Counted from the stretch's first letter, positions 25,032-34,021 are shown. The stretch: DNA of 64,000 bases from Halobacteriales archaeon QH_7_66_36 (GCA_003021175.1 PXQV01000012.1:55671-119670); one strand, 5' to 3'. Made by a program: numbers and translations. Notes: generated from the letters alone by a model not told the origin.

Positions 25032-26192
25032 ATGACACGCTCCGTGTGGCTGAAGGCCGACGACGATGTCGGCGACTGGGAGACGCGACGCAAACGCATC
25101 ACCGCCGGCCTCGAAGCCGGCGTCGACGCCGTGCTCGTCGACCGTCGCGACGTGGAACGGGTGCGCGAACTCGGACAGGTGACCGTCGCCGCCTTCACCG
25201 GCGACGACGTGCACGTGATGGACGCCGACGAGGAGAGCGCGGAGCCGGATATCCGCGTCGTCGGCAAGGACGGCGAGGGCGACGGCACCGTCGAACTCCC
25301 CGCCGATTTCTCCGGCAGCGCCGACCTGACTACACTCCGGCGCGATGGTGGCGACGCCTCGTTCGTCCGCATCCTGGACAAGGAGTACGAGGCGTTCGCG
25401 GAGGCGGCCGCGACGGAGACCGACTACACCGTCGTCGTCGGCGAGGACTGGACGATCATCCCGCTTGAGAATCTCATCGCGCGCATCGGCGACGAGACGG
25501 AACTCGTGGCCGGTGTCCGGAGCGCAGAGGAGGCGCGGACGGCCTTCGAGACGCTCGAACTCGGCGCGGACGCGGTGTTGCTCGACGCCGACGATCCCGG
25601 CAGCATCCGCGACGTGGTGGAAGTGCGCGACGAGGCGGAACGCGAGAGCCTCGAGTTGGCGCACGCGACCGTCACCGCCATCGAGGAGACCGGCAGCGCC
25701 GACCGGGTCTGTGTCGACACGGGGACGATGATGACCGACGACGAGGGGATGCTCGTCGGCTCGATGTCTCGCGGGCTGTTCTTCGTCCACGCGGAGACCG
25801 CCGAGTCGCCGTACGTCGCCTCCCGGCCGTTCCGGGTGAACGCCGGCGCGGTCCACGCGTACGTCCGCACGCCCGGCGGCGGAACGAAGTATCTCGCCGA
25901 ACTGCGCTCCGGCGACGAGGTACAGGTGGTCGACACGAACGGCAACACCCGCGAGGCCATCGTCGGGCGCTCGAAGATAGAGAAGCGGCCGATGTTCCGC
26001 GTCGAGGCGGAGACCGAGGACGGCGACCGGGTCGAGACGCTGCTCCAGAACGCCGAGACGATCAAGGTCGCGACGAGCGAGGGCCGGACGGCCGTCACCG
26101 ACCTTGAACCCGGCGACGAGCTGCTCGTCCACTACGAGGACACGGCCCGCCACTTCGGCGAGGAGGTCGACGAGAGCATCATCGAGAAGTGA
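25032..26192 (+). CDS. aroB': 3-dehydroquinate synthase II
   Basis: Second enzyme of the archaeal shikimate variant: NAD-dependent oxidative deamination and cyclisation of ADH to 3-dehydroquinate. The 386-aa protein has the family blocks SVWLKADDDVGDWETRR, EDWTIIPLENLIA, CVDTGTMMTDDEGMLVGSMSRG, RPFRVNAGAVHAYVRTPGG and YLAELRSGDEV. The ATG at 25032 follows the family start; the much longer upstream frame is the CPBP gene's shadow. It is convergent with aroD, whose product uses its product, and the stops abut. Confidence 0.95.
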   Translation: MTRSVWLKADDDVGDWETRRKRITAGLEAGVDAVLVDRRDVERVRELGQVTVAAFTGDDVHVMDADEESAEPDIRVVGKDGEGDGTVELPADFSGSADLTTLRRDGGDASFVRILDKEYEAFAEAAATETDYTVVVGEDWTIIPLENLIARIGDETELVAGVRSAEEARTAFETLELGADAVLLDADDPGSIRDVVEVRDEAERESLELAHATVTAIEETGSADRVCVDTGTMMTDDEGMLVGSMSRGLFFVHAETAESPYVASRPFRVNAGAVHAYVRTPGGGTKYLAELRSGDEVQVVDTNGNTREAIVGRSKIEKRPMFRVEAETEDGDRVETLLQNAETIKVATSEGRTAVTDLEPGDELLVHYEDTARHFGEEVDESIIEK

Positions 26193-26870
26193 CTACGCGT
26201 CGAGTTCCTCGATTAGTCGCGCGAGCGTCGCGAGGTCGTACTGGCCGGGCGCGGTCGCCTCGGCCGGGTCGACCGGCGCGTAACCGATCCGAGAGCCGTA
26301 CAGCGGCGCGACGGCCCGCGTGTGTCGCCCGGCTTCGCCCATCGCCATCGTCGCGACGGTCGCCCCCTCGGCGGCCATCGCCTGCGTGATTGAGAGCAGT
26401 CGGAGCGTATCCTCGCGCGAGTCGGCGGTGACAGCGAGTTTGCCCACGTCGCCGGCGGCGACCGCGCGGGCGAGCAGGCGCGCGAGTTCGTCGCTTTCGG
26501 GCGTTGCCTCGAAGTCGTGGACCGACGCGATCACCTGCGCGCCGTGGTCGTGCGCGTGGTCGAGTGTCGGCTGTGCACCCTCCTCGATGGCGATCACCTC
26601 CACGTCGATTGCGACGACCGCCTCGTGTTCGGCCGCGGTTTCGAGCGCGGCGAGCCGTCGCTCGTCGTCGGTGGCCTCACCGCCCTCCCACGCCGCGCGG
26701 TTCGTACACAGGAGCGGGAGGTCGCCGTCGTAGTCGTCGAGCGCTTCGAGCGGCGCGTCCGCGAGGTCCATCCGGAACTCCACGAGGCCGGCGTGGTCGC
26801 GGGCGGTCGGCTCGACGGACAGGTCGGCCGTCGGCGCGGCGAGGTGAAACGAGTCGAAATCGAGGTGCAC
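26193..26870 (-). CDS. aroD: 3-dehydroquinate dehydratase, type I
   Basis: Dehydrates 3-dehydroquinate to 3-dehydroshikimate through a Schiff base. The 225-aa protein has the type I residues: EFRMDLAD, catalytic His in ASVHDFEATP (about 118) and Schiff-base Lys in GKLAVTA (about 143), plus MAMGEAGRHTRAVAPLYGS at the C-terminus. It lies tail to tail with aroB'. A repeat copy (26922-27037) sits in its upstream region. Confidence 0.93.
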   Translation of the reverse strand: MHLDFDSFHLAAPTADLSVEPTARDHAGLVEFRMDLADAPLEALDDYDGDLPLLCTNRAAWEGGEATDDERRLAALETAAEHEAVVAIDVEVIAIEEGAQPTLDHAHDHGAQVIASVHDFEATPESDELARLLARAVAAGDVGKLAVTADSREDTLRLLSITQAMAAEGATVATMAMGEAGRHTRAVAPLYGSRIGYAPVDPAEATAPGQYDLATLARLIEELDA

Positions 26871-26921
26871 ATCGGTCGGTGTGTGCCGACGGGCAAAAGC
26901 GTCGCGGGCCTTCAGGCGGTC

Positions 26922-27037
26922 GTGTTCAGCTACGCGATGGCCGAGTGAGTGCTGTCGGGTGGGACTGGAAGGGGCCGGCAGGGGCTTCCAAGCTCGTCAC
27001 ACCAGCTGTGCCGGCTCATTCGACCTTAGCTGAACAC
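26922..27037 (-). repeat. TIR-repeat family copy 4 (short form, reverse)
   Basis: The best-preserved termini of the family: GTGTTCAGCTA at 26922-26932 and TAGCTGAACAC at 27027-27037, an 11-bp perfect inverted repeat. The reverse core GGGTGGGACTGGAAGGGGCC (26956-26975) is next to CAGGGGCTTCCAAGC. It lies between aroD and the CTAG methylase gene (both minus), 8 bp from the methylase stop. At 116 bp it is the smallest complete copy. Confidence 0.92.
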
Positions 27038-27044
27038 TACCCGT

Positions 27045-28046
27045 TCAGACCGGCTCGTAGGTCGCCGTCCACTCGCGGCCGTCATGGGCTACCTCTTGCA
27101 CTTCGTACAGCCGGATCGCTCGCTCCATCTTCGTCTTCACGCCGAAGTCGTAGTGGTCGGCTTCGTAGCGCGTCTCGTTGTCCGCCGAGAAGGCGCGCTG
27201 GGCGGCGAGCCGCTCCTGCACCACCTCACGCGAGAGCGACGGCGTCTCGGTCGCGGCGTCCGCGAACGCGCCGACGAGGTCGGGGTCGCGCTCGTAGCCG
27301 ACGCTGTTGCGCCCGGCGACGAGCGCGGCGAGCGTCGTCGTTCCCGTCCCCCAGAACGGGTCGAGGACGGTGTCGCCGTAGACGGAGAACATCGACACCA
27401 GCCGGTACGGCACCTCGAAGGGGAACGCGCCCGAGCGGTCGCGCCCCTCGCCGGGCAGCGCCTGTCGCTCGCCGCGTATCTCCCACAGGTCGGAGAACCA
27501 CTCGTTGCGCTCCGCCCAGAAGTACGCCGACTCGTAGCGCGTCTCGTCGCTCGGCGGAAACGAGCGCGGGCCGCCCTTGCGGAACAGGAGTATCTGCTCG
27601 TGTTCTAAGGTCGGGTAGGCGTTCGTCGGGAGCATGCCGCTACCCATGAACTTCGCCGCCGAGTTCGCCGGCTTGCGCCACAGCAGGTCCGGGAGCGTCC
27701 CGAAGCCGTGCGCGCGCATCCGCCGCGTGATCTCCGCGGCGTTCGGATACTGCTGGAACTCGTCGATGTTCCGGGTCGCGTCGCCGACGTTGATGCCGAC
27801 GACGCCCCCCTCCCGAACCACGTCGGCGAGTCGCGCCCACACCGCGTCGAGCAGGTCGTGCATCAGTTGGAAGGCGCGGTCGCCCTCGCCAGCGTCGAGC
27901 GCTCGCCCGATTTCCGGGTCCTGCGCCCGGAAGCTCTCGTCCCACATCTCCACCATCGGATACGGCGGCGACGTGACCACGAGGTCGATTTCGTCGCTCT
28001 GGAGGTCGCGTGCGTCCGCGACGTGCACCTCGTGGCGCGTCTGCAC
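27045..28046 (-). CDS. zim: Beta-class DNA methyltransferase, likely orphan CTAG N4-cytosine methylase
   Basis: A 333-aa amino-methyltransferase. Catalytic motif IV TSPPYP (25-30) precedes the SAM motif DPFWGTGTTT (229-238), the order of the beta class. Family blocks PMVEMWDESFR and WRKPANSAAKFMGSGMLPTNAYPTLEHEQILLF match haloarchaeal proteins responsible for CTAG methylation in Haloferax (HVO_0794). No restriction gene is nearby, so it is an orphan. The CTAG specificity is inferred from family and gene context, not seen. Confidence 0.85.
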   Translation of the reverse strand: MQTRHEVHVADARDLQSDEIDLVVTSPPYPMVEMWDESFRAQDPEIGRALDAGEGDRAFQLMHDLLDAVWARLADVVREGGVVGINVGDATRNIDEFQQYPNAAEITRRMRAHGFGTLPDLLWRKPANSAAKFMGSGMLPTNAYPTLEHEQILLFRKGGPRSFPPSDETRYESAYFWAERNEWFSDLWEIRGERQALPGEGRDRSGAFPFEVPYRLVSMFSVYGDTVLDPFWGTGTTTLAALVAGRNSVGYERDPDLVGAFADAATETPSLSREVVQERLAAQRAFSADNETRYEADHYDFGVKTKMERAIRLYEVQEVAHDGREWTATYEPV

Positions 28047-28114
28047 ATCGACTCCGGAGGAGGGTGCGGCTTACGGCTCTTGCGGTCCCAGTCGCGGTGA
28101 AAAGTGCGTCGGGC

Positions 28115-28948
28115 TCAGTCCCAGTCGGGACCGAAGTCTGGATCGACGCGGCGGTCTCTGCGGTCGATATCGTCGATGGTCGCCACGTCCTTCGCGTCGA
28201 GTTCGACGCCGAGACTCCGCCAGTTGTCGCGGATGTGCGCCTCGCTCGTCGCCTTCGGGATAGCCGTGACGCCCAACTCGTTGAGCCACGCGAGGCTCAC
28301 CTGCGCCTCGCTGGCGTCGTGTTTCTCCGCGACCTCGCTCAGCTCCGGCACGTCGAACACGCCGCCGCGGGCCAGCGGCGAGTAGGCGACGAGTTCGACG
28401 TCGTACTCGGCGGCGTACTCGCGCAGTTCCGTCTGCGGGAGCATCGGATGCATCTCCACCTGATTCGCGAACGGCTGGCCGCCGAGCGCGTCGCGGGCCG
28501 TGTCGAGGTGGTGCGGCTCGAAGTTGGAGACGCCGATCCGGTCCACGAGGCCGTCGTCCTGCAGTTCGGCGAACGCCGGCAGCGTCTCCGCGGGGTCGTA
28601 CTGGTCGGCCGGCCAGTGGACGTACATCAGGTCGACGTACTCCGTGCCGAGTTTCTCCAGACTCTCGCGGGTGGACGCGGCCGCCTCCTCGGGCGCAAGC
28701 TTGTCGATCCACACCTTCGAGGCGAGGAACACGTCGTCGCGGTCGACATCGGCCGCGGCGATGCCGTCGCCGACGCCCTCCTCGTTGCGGTATATCTGTG
28801 CGGTGTCGACGTGTCGGTACCCCATGTCCAGGGCCGTCGTCACGCTGTCTGCGCACTGTGAGAGGTCGTCGTTCTCCCACGTCCCGAGCCCGAGCATCGG
28901 CATCCCGTCGCGGGCCGGCACGTCGAACGACTGGCTTTGCTGTGACAC
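28115..28948 (-). CDS. Aldo/keto reductase
   Basis: A 277-aa NAD(P)H-dependent oxidoreductase of the AKR superfamily. The tetrad is in place: Asp and Tyr in HVDTAQIYRNE (about 47-56), Lys in FLASKVW (about 78) and His in YVHWP (about 110). GVSNFEP and IPKATSEAHIRDNWRSLG form the cofactor-binding end. The substrate is unknown. It lies 68 bp upstream of the methylase gene on the same strand. Confidence 0.92.
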   Translation of the reverse strand: MSQQSQSFDVPARDGMPMLGLGTWENDDLSQCADSVTTALDMGYRHVDTAQIYRNEEGVGDGIAAADVDRDDVFLASKVWIDKLAPEEAAASTRESLEKLGTEYVDLMYVHWPADQYDPAETLPAFAELQDDGLVDRIGVSNFEPHHLDTARDALGGQPFANQVEMHPMLPQTELREYAAEYDVELVAYSPLARGGVFDVPELSEVAEKHDASEAQVSLAWLNELGVTAIPKATSEAHIRDNWRSLGVELDAKDVATIDDIDRRDRRVDPDFGPDWD

Positions 28949-29038
28949 GGACGTGGGTACACAGGTGACGGAGAAACGCTTTGCGATATGGGGGAGGGAG
29001 GAAGCGGATGGCGGCGCTCTCCCGCGGCGTGTGTCGCC

Positions 29039-29515
29039 TCACTCGACGGCGAAGGGACTGTCCGACTCGGTCCAGTCCCAGCCGGGGAGCCGGGTCTGGA
29101 AGCCCGCCGCCAGCGCGGCGTCGAGGTCGTCCTGCCCCGCCGGCGCGTCGTCGCGGTGGACGTGTGCGTCCGCGACGTGGAAGGTCGCCTCCGCGAGCAG
29201 CGACAGCGGCCGACCACCGGCGACGGTGCCGGCCAGTTCTCGCCCGAGCAGTTCGTCGACGACGAAGCCCGGATAGTCGTCAGCGACGTGGAGGTCACGC
29301 AGGAGTCCAGCGAGTGCGGCGACGTTGACAGCGCGGTCGCCGTCCGCGAACACCGTCTCGACCTCCTCTCTGTAGGCGGCGACGGAAACGTGGTCCACGT
29401 CCGTCTCGGACAGTTTCGCGAGCACGGCGCGCGTGTCGTTGATGAGCGGGACGATCCGGTCGTTGTCGCGCAGGCGGTCGCGCTCGGCCCGGACGACTTC
29501 CGGCGTCAGTTGCAT
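29039..29515 (-). CDS. Haloarchaeal hypothetical protein
   Basis: A 158-aa acidic, mostly helical protein (ERDRLRDNDRIVPLINDTRAVLA ... FVVDELLGRELAGTVAGG). No motif or membrane segment that I recognise. The ATG at 29515 is set by a TATA box (29536-29544, minus) at leaderless distance. Divergent from the FttA gene. Confidence 0.65.
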   Translation of the reverse strand: MQLTPEVVRAERDRLRDNDRIVPLINDTRAVLAKLSETDVDHVSVAAYREEVETVFADGDRAVNVAALAGLLRDLHVADDYPGFVVDELLGRELAGTVAGGRPLSLLAEATFHVADAHVHRDDAPAGQDDLDAALAAGFQTRLPGWDWTESDSPFAVE

Positions 29516-29535
29516 ACCTGTTGCGTTTGCGAAGC

Positions 29536-29544
29536 CTTTTATAC
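29536..29544 (-). promoter_or_regulatory. TATA box of the 29.0-kb hypothetical gene
   Basis: GTATAAAAG on the minus strand, 21-29 nt before the start codon; a close match to archaeal box A. Confidence 0.55.
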
Positions 29545-29718
29545 AGTCAACGGTGTAGCCCGGGACAAGCGGGTTTTCCGGCACAGTATCCCGCAGTCAC
29601 CGTAGTGAGCGGCATCCTGCACGGAGAACGGTAGCATGACGGCTCCCACATCGTACACGGCGGGTCCGGGCGACCCCCCGGGAGCGGTGCGTCGCGGGCC
29701 GGAACCCCTCCACTACAT

Positions 29719-31644
29719 ATGAGCTCAGTAGAGCGGCAACTCGACGACTTACAGGCAGAGATAGAAGACGAAGTCCGGGCCGACATCACCATCTCGGACG
29801 TCACCTACGAGGGACCGGAACTGGTCGTCTACACGCGCGACCCGAAGGAGTTCGCCAGCGACGGCGACCTCGTCCGCCGGCTCGCCTCCAACCTCCGCAA
29901 GCGGATCACCGTCCGGCCCGACCCGGACGTGCTCTCGCATCCCCGGGAGGCCGAAGAGCAGGTCCGCGACATCATCCCGGACGAGGCGGGCGTCACCGAC
30001 CTCGACTTCCACGCCGACACCGGCGAGGTCGTCATCGAGGCGGAGAAGCCCGGCATGGTCATCGGGCGGCACGGCTCCACGCTCCGCGAGATCACACAGG
30101 CGGTCGGCTGGACGCCCGAGGTGGTGCGGACGCCGCCCATCGAGTCCTCGACCGTCTCCAACGTGCGGAACTTCCTGAAACAGGAGCGCGACGAGCGGCG
30201 CGACATCCTCGAACGCATCGGTCGACAGATCCACCGCGAGGAGATGGCCGACGACGAGTGGGTGCGGATCACGACGCTCGGCTGCTGTCGCGAGGTCGGC
30301 CGCGCGAGCTTCATCCTCTCGACGCCCGAAACTCGGATTCTGGTCGACTGCGGCGACAAGCCGGGCGCGGACGGCGAAGTCCCCTATCTGCAGGTGCCGG
30401 AGGCGCTCGGTGCCGGCGCGAACACCATCGACGCCGTCGTCCTCACCCACGCACACCTCGACCACTCCGCGCTCATCCCGCTCCTCTTCAAGTACGGCTA
30501 CGACGGCCCGATCTACTGTACGGAACCGACGCGTGACCTGATGGGGCTGCTCACGCTGGATTATCTCGACGTGGCCGCCAAGGAGGGGCGCGCACCGCCG
30601 TACGACTCCGAGATGGTCCGGGAGGCGATCAAACACACCGTTCCCATCGAGTACGGCGACGTGACGGACATCGCGCCGGACGTGAAGCTCACGATGCACA
30701 ACGCCGGCCACATCCTCGGCTCGGCGGTGTGTCACTTCCACATCGGCGACGGCCTCTACAACGTCGCCTTCTCCGGCGACATCCACTACGACGACACCCG
30801 GCTGTTCAACGGCGCGGTCAACGAGTTCCCCCGCGTCGAGACGCTCGTCATGGAGTCCACCTACGGCGGCCGCAACGACTACCAGACGGACCAGGAGGAC
30901 TCGGAGCGCCACCTCAAGCGCGTCATCAACGAGACGTACGAGGACGACGGGAAGGTGCTCATCCCGGCGTTCGCGGTCGGTCGGTCACAGGAGATGATGC
31001 TCGTCATCGAGGAGGCGATGCGGTCGGGCGACATCCCGGAGATGCCCGTCCACCTCGACGGGATGATCTGGGAGGCGACGGCCATCCACACCACCTACCC
31101 CGAGTACCTGCGCGACGATCTGCGCGACCGCATCTTCCACGAGGACGAGAACCCGTTCCTCGCCGAGCAGTTCAACCACATCGACGGCGGCGAGGAGGAG
31201 CGCCAAGAGGTGGCCGACGGCGGCCCCTGTATCGTGCTCTCCACCTCGGGGATGGTCACCGGCGGTCCCATCATGTCGTGGCTTCGTCACTTCGCCCCCC
31301 AGCCGGACAACCGGATGGTGTTCGTCGGCTATCAGGCGCAGGGGACGCTCGGCCGCCGCATCCAGAACGGCTGGGACGAGATCCCCGTCAGCGACCCGAA
31401 CTCCAACTCGCGGTCGAAGAAGCTCTCGCTGGAGATGGGCGTCGAGACGGTCGACGGCTTCTCCGGCCACGCCGACCGCCAGGGGCTGGAGAACTTCGTC
31501 CGCACGATGAACCCCCGCCCGGAGAAGGTGCTGTGCGTCCACGGCGACGAGTCGTCCGTGCAGGACTTCTCCAGCGCGCTCTACCACGAGTTCAACATGC
31601 GGACGTTCGCGCCGAAGAACCTCGAGACGTTCCGGTTCGAGTGA
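29719..31644 (+). CDS. fttA: FttA/aCPSF1, transcription termination ribonuclease
   Basis: Archaeal CPSF1-type beta-CASP nuclease (641 aa) that cuts nascent RNA at U-rich sites and releases RNA polymerase. Domains: two N-terminal KH domains (about 1-150, with GMVIGRHGSTL), a metallo-beta-lactamase core with the zinc motif THAHLDHSA near residue 242 and HNAGHILGSA, the beta-CASP insert (LIPAFAVGRSQEMM), SGHADRQGLENF and the C-terminal VHGDE. The start ATG at 29719 is followed at once by the usual SSVERQLDDLQAEIE. It is followed 48 bp later by a lipoprotein gene. Confidence 0.96.
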   Translation: MSSVERQLDDLQAEIEDEVRADITISDVTYEGPELVVYTRDPKEFASDGDLVRRLASNLRKRITVRPDPDVLSHPREAEEQVRDIIPDEAGVTDLDFHADTGEVVIEAEKPGMVIGRHGSTLREITQAVGWTPEVVRTPPIESSTVSNVRNFLKQERDERRDILERIGRQIHREEMADDEWVRITTLGCCREVGRASFILSTPETRILVDCGDKPGADGEVPYLQVPEALGAGANTIDAVVLTHAHLDHSALIPLLFKYGYDGPIYCTEPTRDLMGLLTLDYLDVAAKEGRAPPYDSEMVREAIKHTVPIEYGDVTDIAPDVKLTMHNAGHILGSAVCHFHIGDGLYNVAFSGDIHYDDTRLFNGAVNEFPRVETLVMESTYGGRNDYQTDQEDSERHLKRVINETYEDDGKVLIPAFAVGRSQEMMLVIEEAMRSGDIPEMPVHLDGMIWEATAIHTTYPEYLRDDLRDRIFHEDENPFLAEQFNHIDGGEEERQEVADGGPCIVLSTSGMVTGGPIMSWLRHFAPQPDNRMVFVGYQAQGTLGRRIQNGWDEIPVSDPNSNSRSKKLSLEMGVETVDGFSGHADRQGLENFVRTMNPRPEKVLCVHGDESSVQDFSSALYHEFNMRTFAPKNLETFRFE

Positions 31645-31692
31645 GCACCCGTGAAGCGACAGGCTGAGACCGCTCGCGCGTCTACGTCACGT

Positions 31693-32400
31693 ATGCCGCT
31701 CTCTCGCCGCTCGCTGCTCACGAAGTTCGGCGCAGGCGCGACGCTGCTCGCTGGCTGTGTCCGCGGTGACACCGCCGGCGGCGCGATCGAGACGCCCGGT
31801 GCCCCGCCGGACGGTCCAGTCGCGAACGCACCGCTGCCCGACGTGCCAGACGAGGCCCGCTATCAGACGATCGGGGCGAGCGCGCCGGTGGTCACCTACT
31901 TCAGCAACCCGAAGTGCCCGTTCTGTGCCGAGTTCGCCGTCGGCTCAGAGCGCGTGCTTCCGCTGGCGACGCTCGTCGAGGAGTACGTCGCGTCTGGTAC
32001 TGTCCAGTTTCGCCACCGTGGCGTGGCGTACACGACCGATGGCGAGCCATTCCTCGGTCCCGACGCGCCGCGGGCCGTCCGGGCGGGCCTCGCCGTCTGG
32101 GAGATTGACCCCGGCGCGTACTGGCGCTACCACGAGTATCTCGCCGCGAACCAGCCGCCGGAGTCGAAGCGGTGGGCGACGACCGACCGACTGGTCGCGT
32201 TCGCGGACGGTGCCGGCGTCGACGACACAGAGGCGGTTCGCGCTGCGGTCGAGGCAGAGCGGTTCGGAGACCGACTCGACGCGACGACGACTGCCTTCGC
32301 CGACGTCGATGCGGACGGAACGCCGACAGTGGTCGTGGACGGGACGCCGTACTCGCCGTTCGAACCGGCGAAGCTCAGGGACGCGCTCGACGCGCTCTGA
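31693..32400 (+). CDS. DsbA-like thioredoxin-fold lipoprotein
   Basis: A 235-aa protein exported by the Tat route and lipid-anchored: SRRSLLTKFGAG (4-15) with the twin Arg, then LLAGC with lipobox Cys22. A DsbA-type domain follows with redox motif CPFC (75-78) and the cis-Pro region DGTPTVVVDG near the end. It probably makes or reshuffles disulphides outside the cell. The ATG at 31693 gives the Tat signal directly. Confidence 0.85.
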   Translation: MPLSRRSLLTKFGAGATLLAGCVRGDTAGGAIETPGAPPDGPVANAPLPDVPDEARYQTIGASAPVVTYFSNPKCPFCAEFAVGSERVLPLATLVEEYVASGTVQFRHRGVAYTTDGEPFLGPDAPRAVRAGLAVWEIDPGAYWRYHEYLAANQPPESKRWATTDRLVAFADGAGVDDTEAVRAAVEAERFGDRLDATTTAFADVDADGTPTVVVDGTPYSPFEPAKLRDALDAL

Positions 32401-32418
32401 GCCCGGCGAGCTCGCTTG

Positions 32419-32832
32419 CTACGCGACCCGGAGGACGCATTCGAGGTGGGCCCCGTCGGCGAGCGCGTCGACGAGCGCGCGGTTCACGTCTGCGGCGGCC
32501 GCGTCCGCGTCGACCATGACCGTCTGGTCGTCGACGTAGTCGCTCGTCCGCGCGACGAGCGAGCGGTCGTCGGCGAAGGTGAGATCCGGGTGACCGGAGC
32601 CCTCGATCACCTGCTCGTGGCCGTCGACGCGCAGAGTCGCCTCGATGACTGCGCCGCTGTCCTGACAGGCCGCGACGAACGCCTCGTCGAAGTCGGCCGG
32701 GACGGTGTCGGCCTCGACACCGAGGATACAGTCGCCAGCGGGCGTCAGCCAGTCGTCGCTCGTTAGCTCCCACGTGCTGGCGTGCTCGGCGCGGACGTGT
32801 TCGTGCCCCCGCGCACGGACGAGTTGCTCCAT
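32419..32832 (-). CDS. DUF371 family protein
   Basis: A 137-aa protein with the DUF371 pattern: HEHVRAEHASTWELTSDDWLTPAGDCILGVEAD, CQDSGAVIEATLRVDGHEQVIEGSGHPDLTF and ARTSDYVDDQTVMVDADAAAADVNRALV. The family is archaeal, with no known role; the strongly conserved blocks suggest an enzyme. Convergent with the DsbA-like gene. Confidence 0.82.
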   Translation of the reverse strand: MEQLVRARGHEHVRAEHASTWELTSDDWLTPAGDCILGVEADTVPADFDEAFVAACQDSGAVIEATLRVDGHEQVIEGSGHPDLTFADDRSLVARTSDYVDDQTVMVDADAAAADVNRALVDALADGAHLECVLRVA

Positions 32833-32880
32833 ACCGTCGGTGTGGGGTCGGTCGCCTTCAGCCCGCGGCTTCGGGGCGAC

Positions 32881-32890
32881 ATTTATATAC
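32881..32890 (-). promoter_or_regulatory. TATA box of the DUF371 gene
   Basis: GTATATAAAT on the minus strand, about 49-58 nt before the start codon, implying a leader of some 25 nt. Confidence 0.5.
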
Positions 32891-32970
32891 CCGTCCGACA
32901 GTGTGGCAACCGTTAGCGGGGGAGTAGACGCCCCATGTCAGTTGTTTACAGCCGTCTCGACAGGGAAAGA

Positions 32971-33022
32971 GTTTAAATATGGGTGCGATGAATACATAGA
33001 CACCAGAACGCCTCCGGCGTTC
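32971..33022 (+). promoter_or_regulatory. Promoter and leader hairpin of the coiled-coil gene
   Basis: GTTTAAATAT (32971-32980) is a good TATA box but lies about 150 nt before the ATG at 33129, so the transcript should carry a leader of roughly 120 nt. A perfect 7-bp hairpin (GAACGCC/GGCGTTC, 33006-33012 and 33016-33022) sits near the expected 5' end. No other gene is visible in 32833-33128. Confidence 0.4.
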
Positions 33023-33128
33023 AGCATCGCCAGCCAACCAGAATGACAGGGAATCAGCTTGTCCGAGGTTGCTCACTTCTTTCGAGCCGGTGCTGTACTC
33101 GGAGCGGTAATGGGATAGATTCGTAACC

Positions 33129-34019
33129 ATGGCAGAAAGCATCGAAGAGAGCGACAATATCTCGCTCACCGACGAAGAACTCGAGACGGACAACAAAGGA
33201 CAGCTCATCAAGAAGGCCGGCCAGCTCCGCGACCGACGCAACGAGCTGAATCAGATGGCCTCCGAGCGTGCCTCGGAGCGCGACGAACTCAACGCGAAGA
33301 CACGCGAGAAGGTCGACGAGGCACAGGAGCACCGCGAGCAGCGCGACGAGCTCAACGAGCAGGTACAGGAGCACAAGGAGCAGCGCAACGAGCTCAACGC
33401 GAAGGCCAACGAGCTGTTCGACAAGGTCGACACGCTGAAGGACGACCTCGAACTCAACGAGGGGAAGTCCGTCGACCAGCTGCAAGACGAGATCGAAGAT
33501 CTCGAGTTCAAACAGCAGACGGAGGTCCTCTCCACCGAGGACGAGCGCGAACTCATCGAGGAAATCGAGGAGAAGCGCGAGAAGCTCGCCGACCGCAAGG
33601 AGAAACTCGATCAGTCCGGCGAACTCGAAGAGATCAAGGAGAAGGCCCAAGAGGTCCGCGCGGAAGCCTCCGAGCACCACCAGAAGGTGACGGAGCTCGC
33701 CGACAAGGCCCAAGAGCACCACAACCAGATGATCGAGGCCTACCGCGAGGCCGACGAGATCCGCGACGAGGCCGACGAGTGGCACGAGAAGTTCGTCGAC
33801 GCCCAAGAGGCGGCCGACCGCCACCACGAGGACTTCGTCCGCGTCCAGAAGCGACTCCGCGAACTCGACGAGGAGGAGGAAGCCAAGGAGAAGGAAGCAC
33901 AGGAAGCCAAGGAAGAGGAGGCCCGCGAGGAGGCCGAGGAGATCTACGAGGCGTTCCAGAACGGCGAAACCCTCGACACCGAGGACCTGATGAAGCTGCA
34001 GAAGACGGGTCTACTCTAA
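33129..34019 (+). CDS. Long coiled-coil protein (DUF7121/COG1340-like)
   Basis: A 296-aa protein that is almost entirely charged heptad repeats (about residues 20-270: Arg/Glu/Lys/Gln-rich, for example ERDELNAKTREKVDEAQEHR), with a short C-terminal EAFQNGETLDTEDLMKLQ motif. It resembles conserved archaeal coiled-coil proteins of the COG1340 type, which have no proven role and are sometimes mislabelled as phosphatases. The C-terminal block is reminiscent of short docking motifs. A hairpin-led repeat starts 3 nt after its stop. Confidence 0.75.
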   Translation: MAESIEESDNISLTDEELETDNKGQLIKKAGQLRDRRNELNQMASERASERDELNAKTREKVDEAQEHREQRDELNEQVQEHKEQRNELNAKANELFDKVDTLKDDLELNEGKSVDQLQDEIEDLEFKQQTEVLSTEDERELIEEIEEKREKLADRKEKLDQSGELEEIKEKAQEVRAEASEHHQKVTELADKAQEHHNQMIEAYREADEIRDEADEWHEKFVDAQEAADRHHEDFVRVQKRLRELDEEEEAKEKEAQEAKEEEAREEAEEIYEAFQNGETLDTEDLMKLQKTGLL

Positions 34020-34021
34020 GC

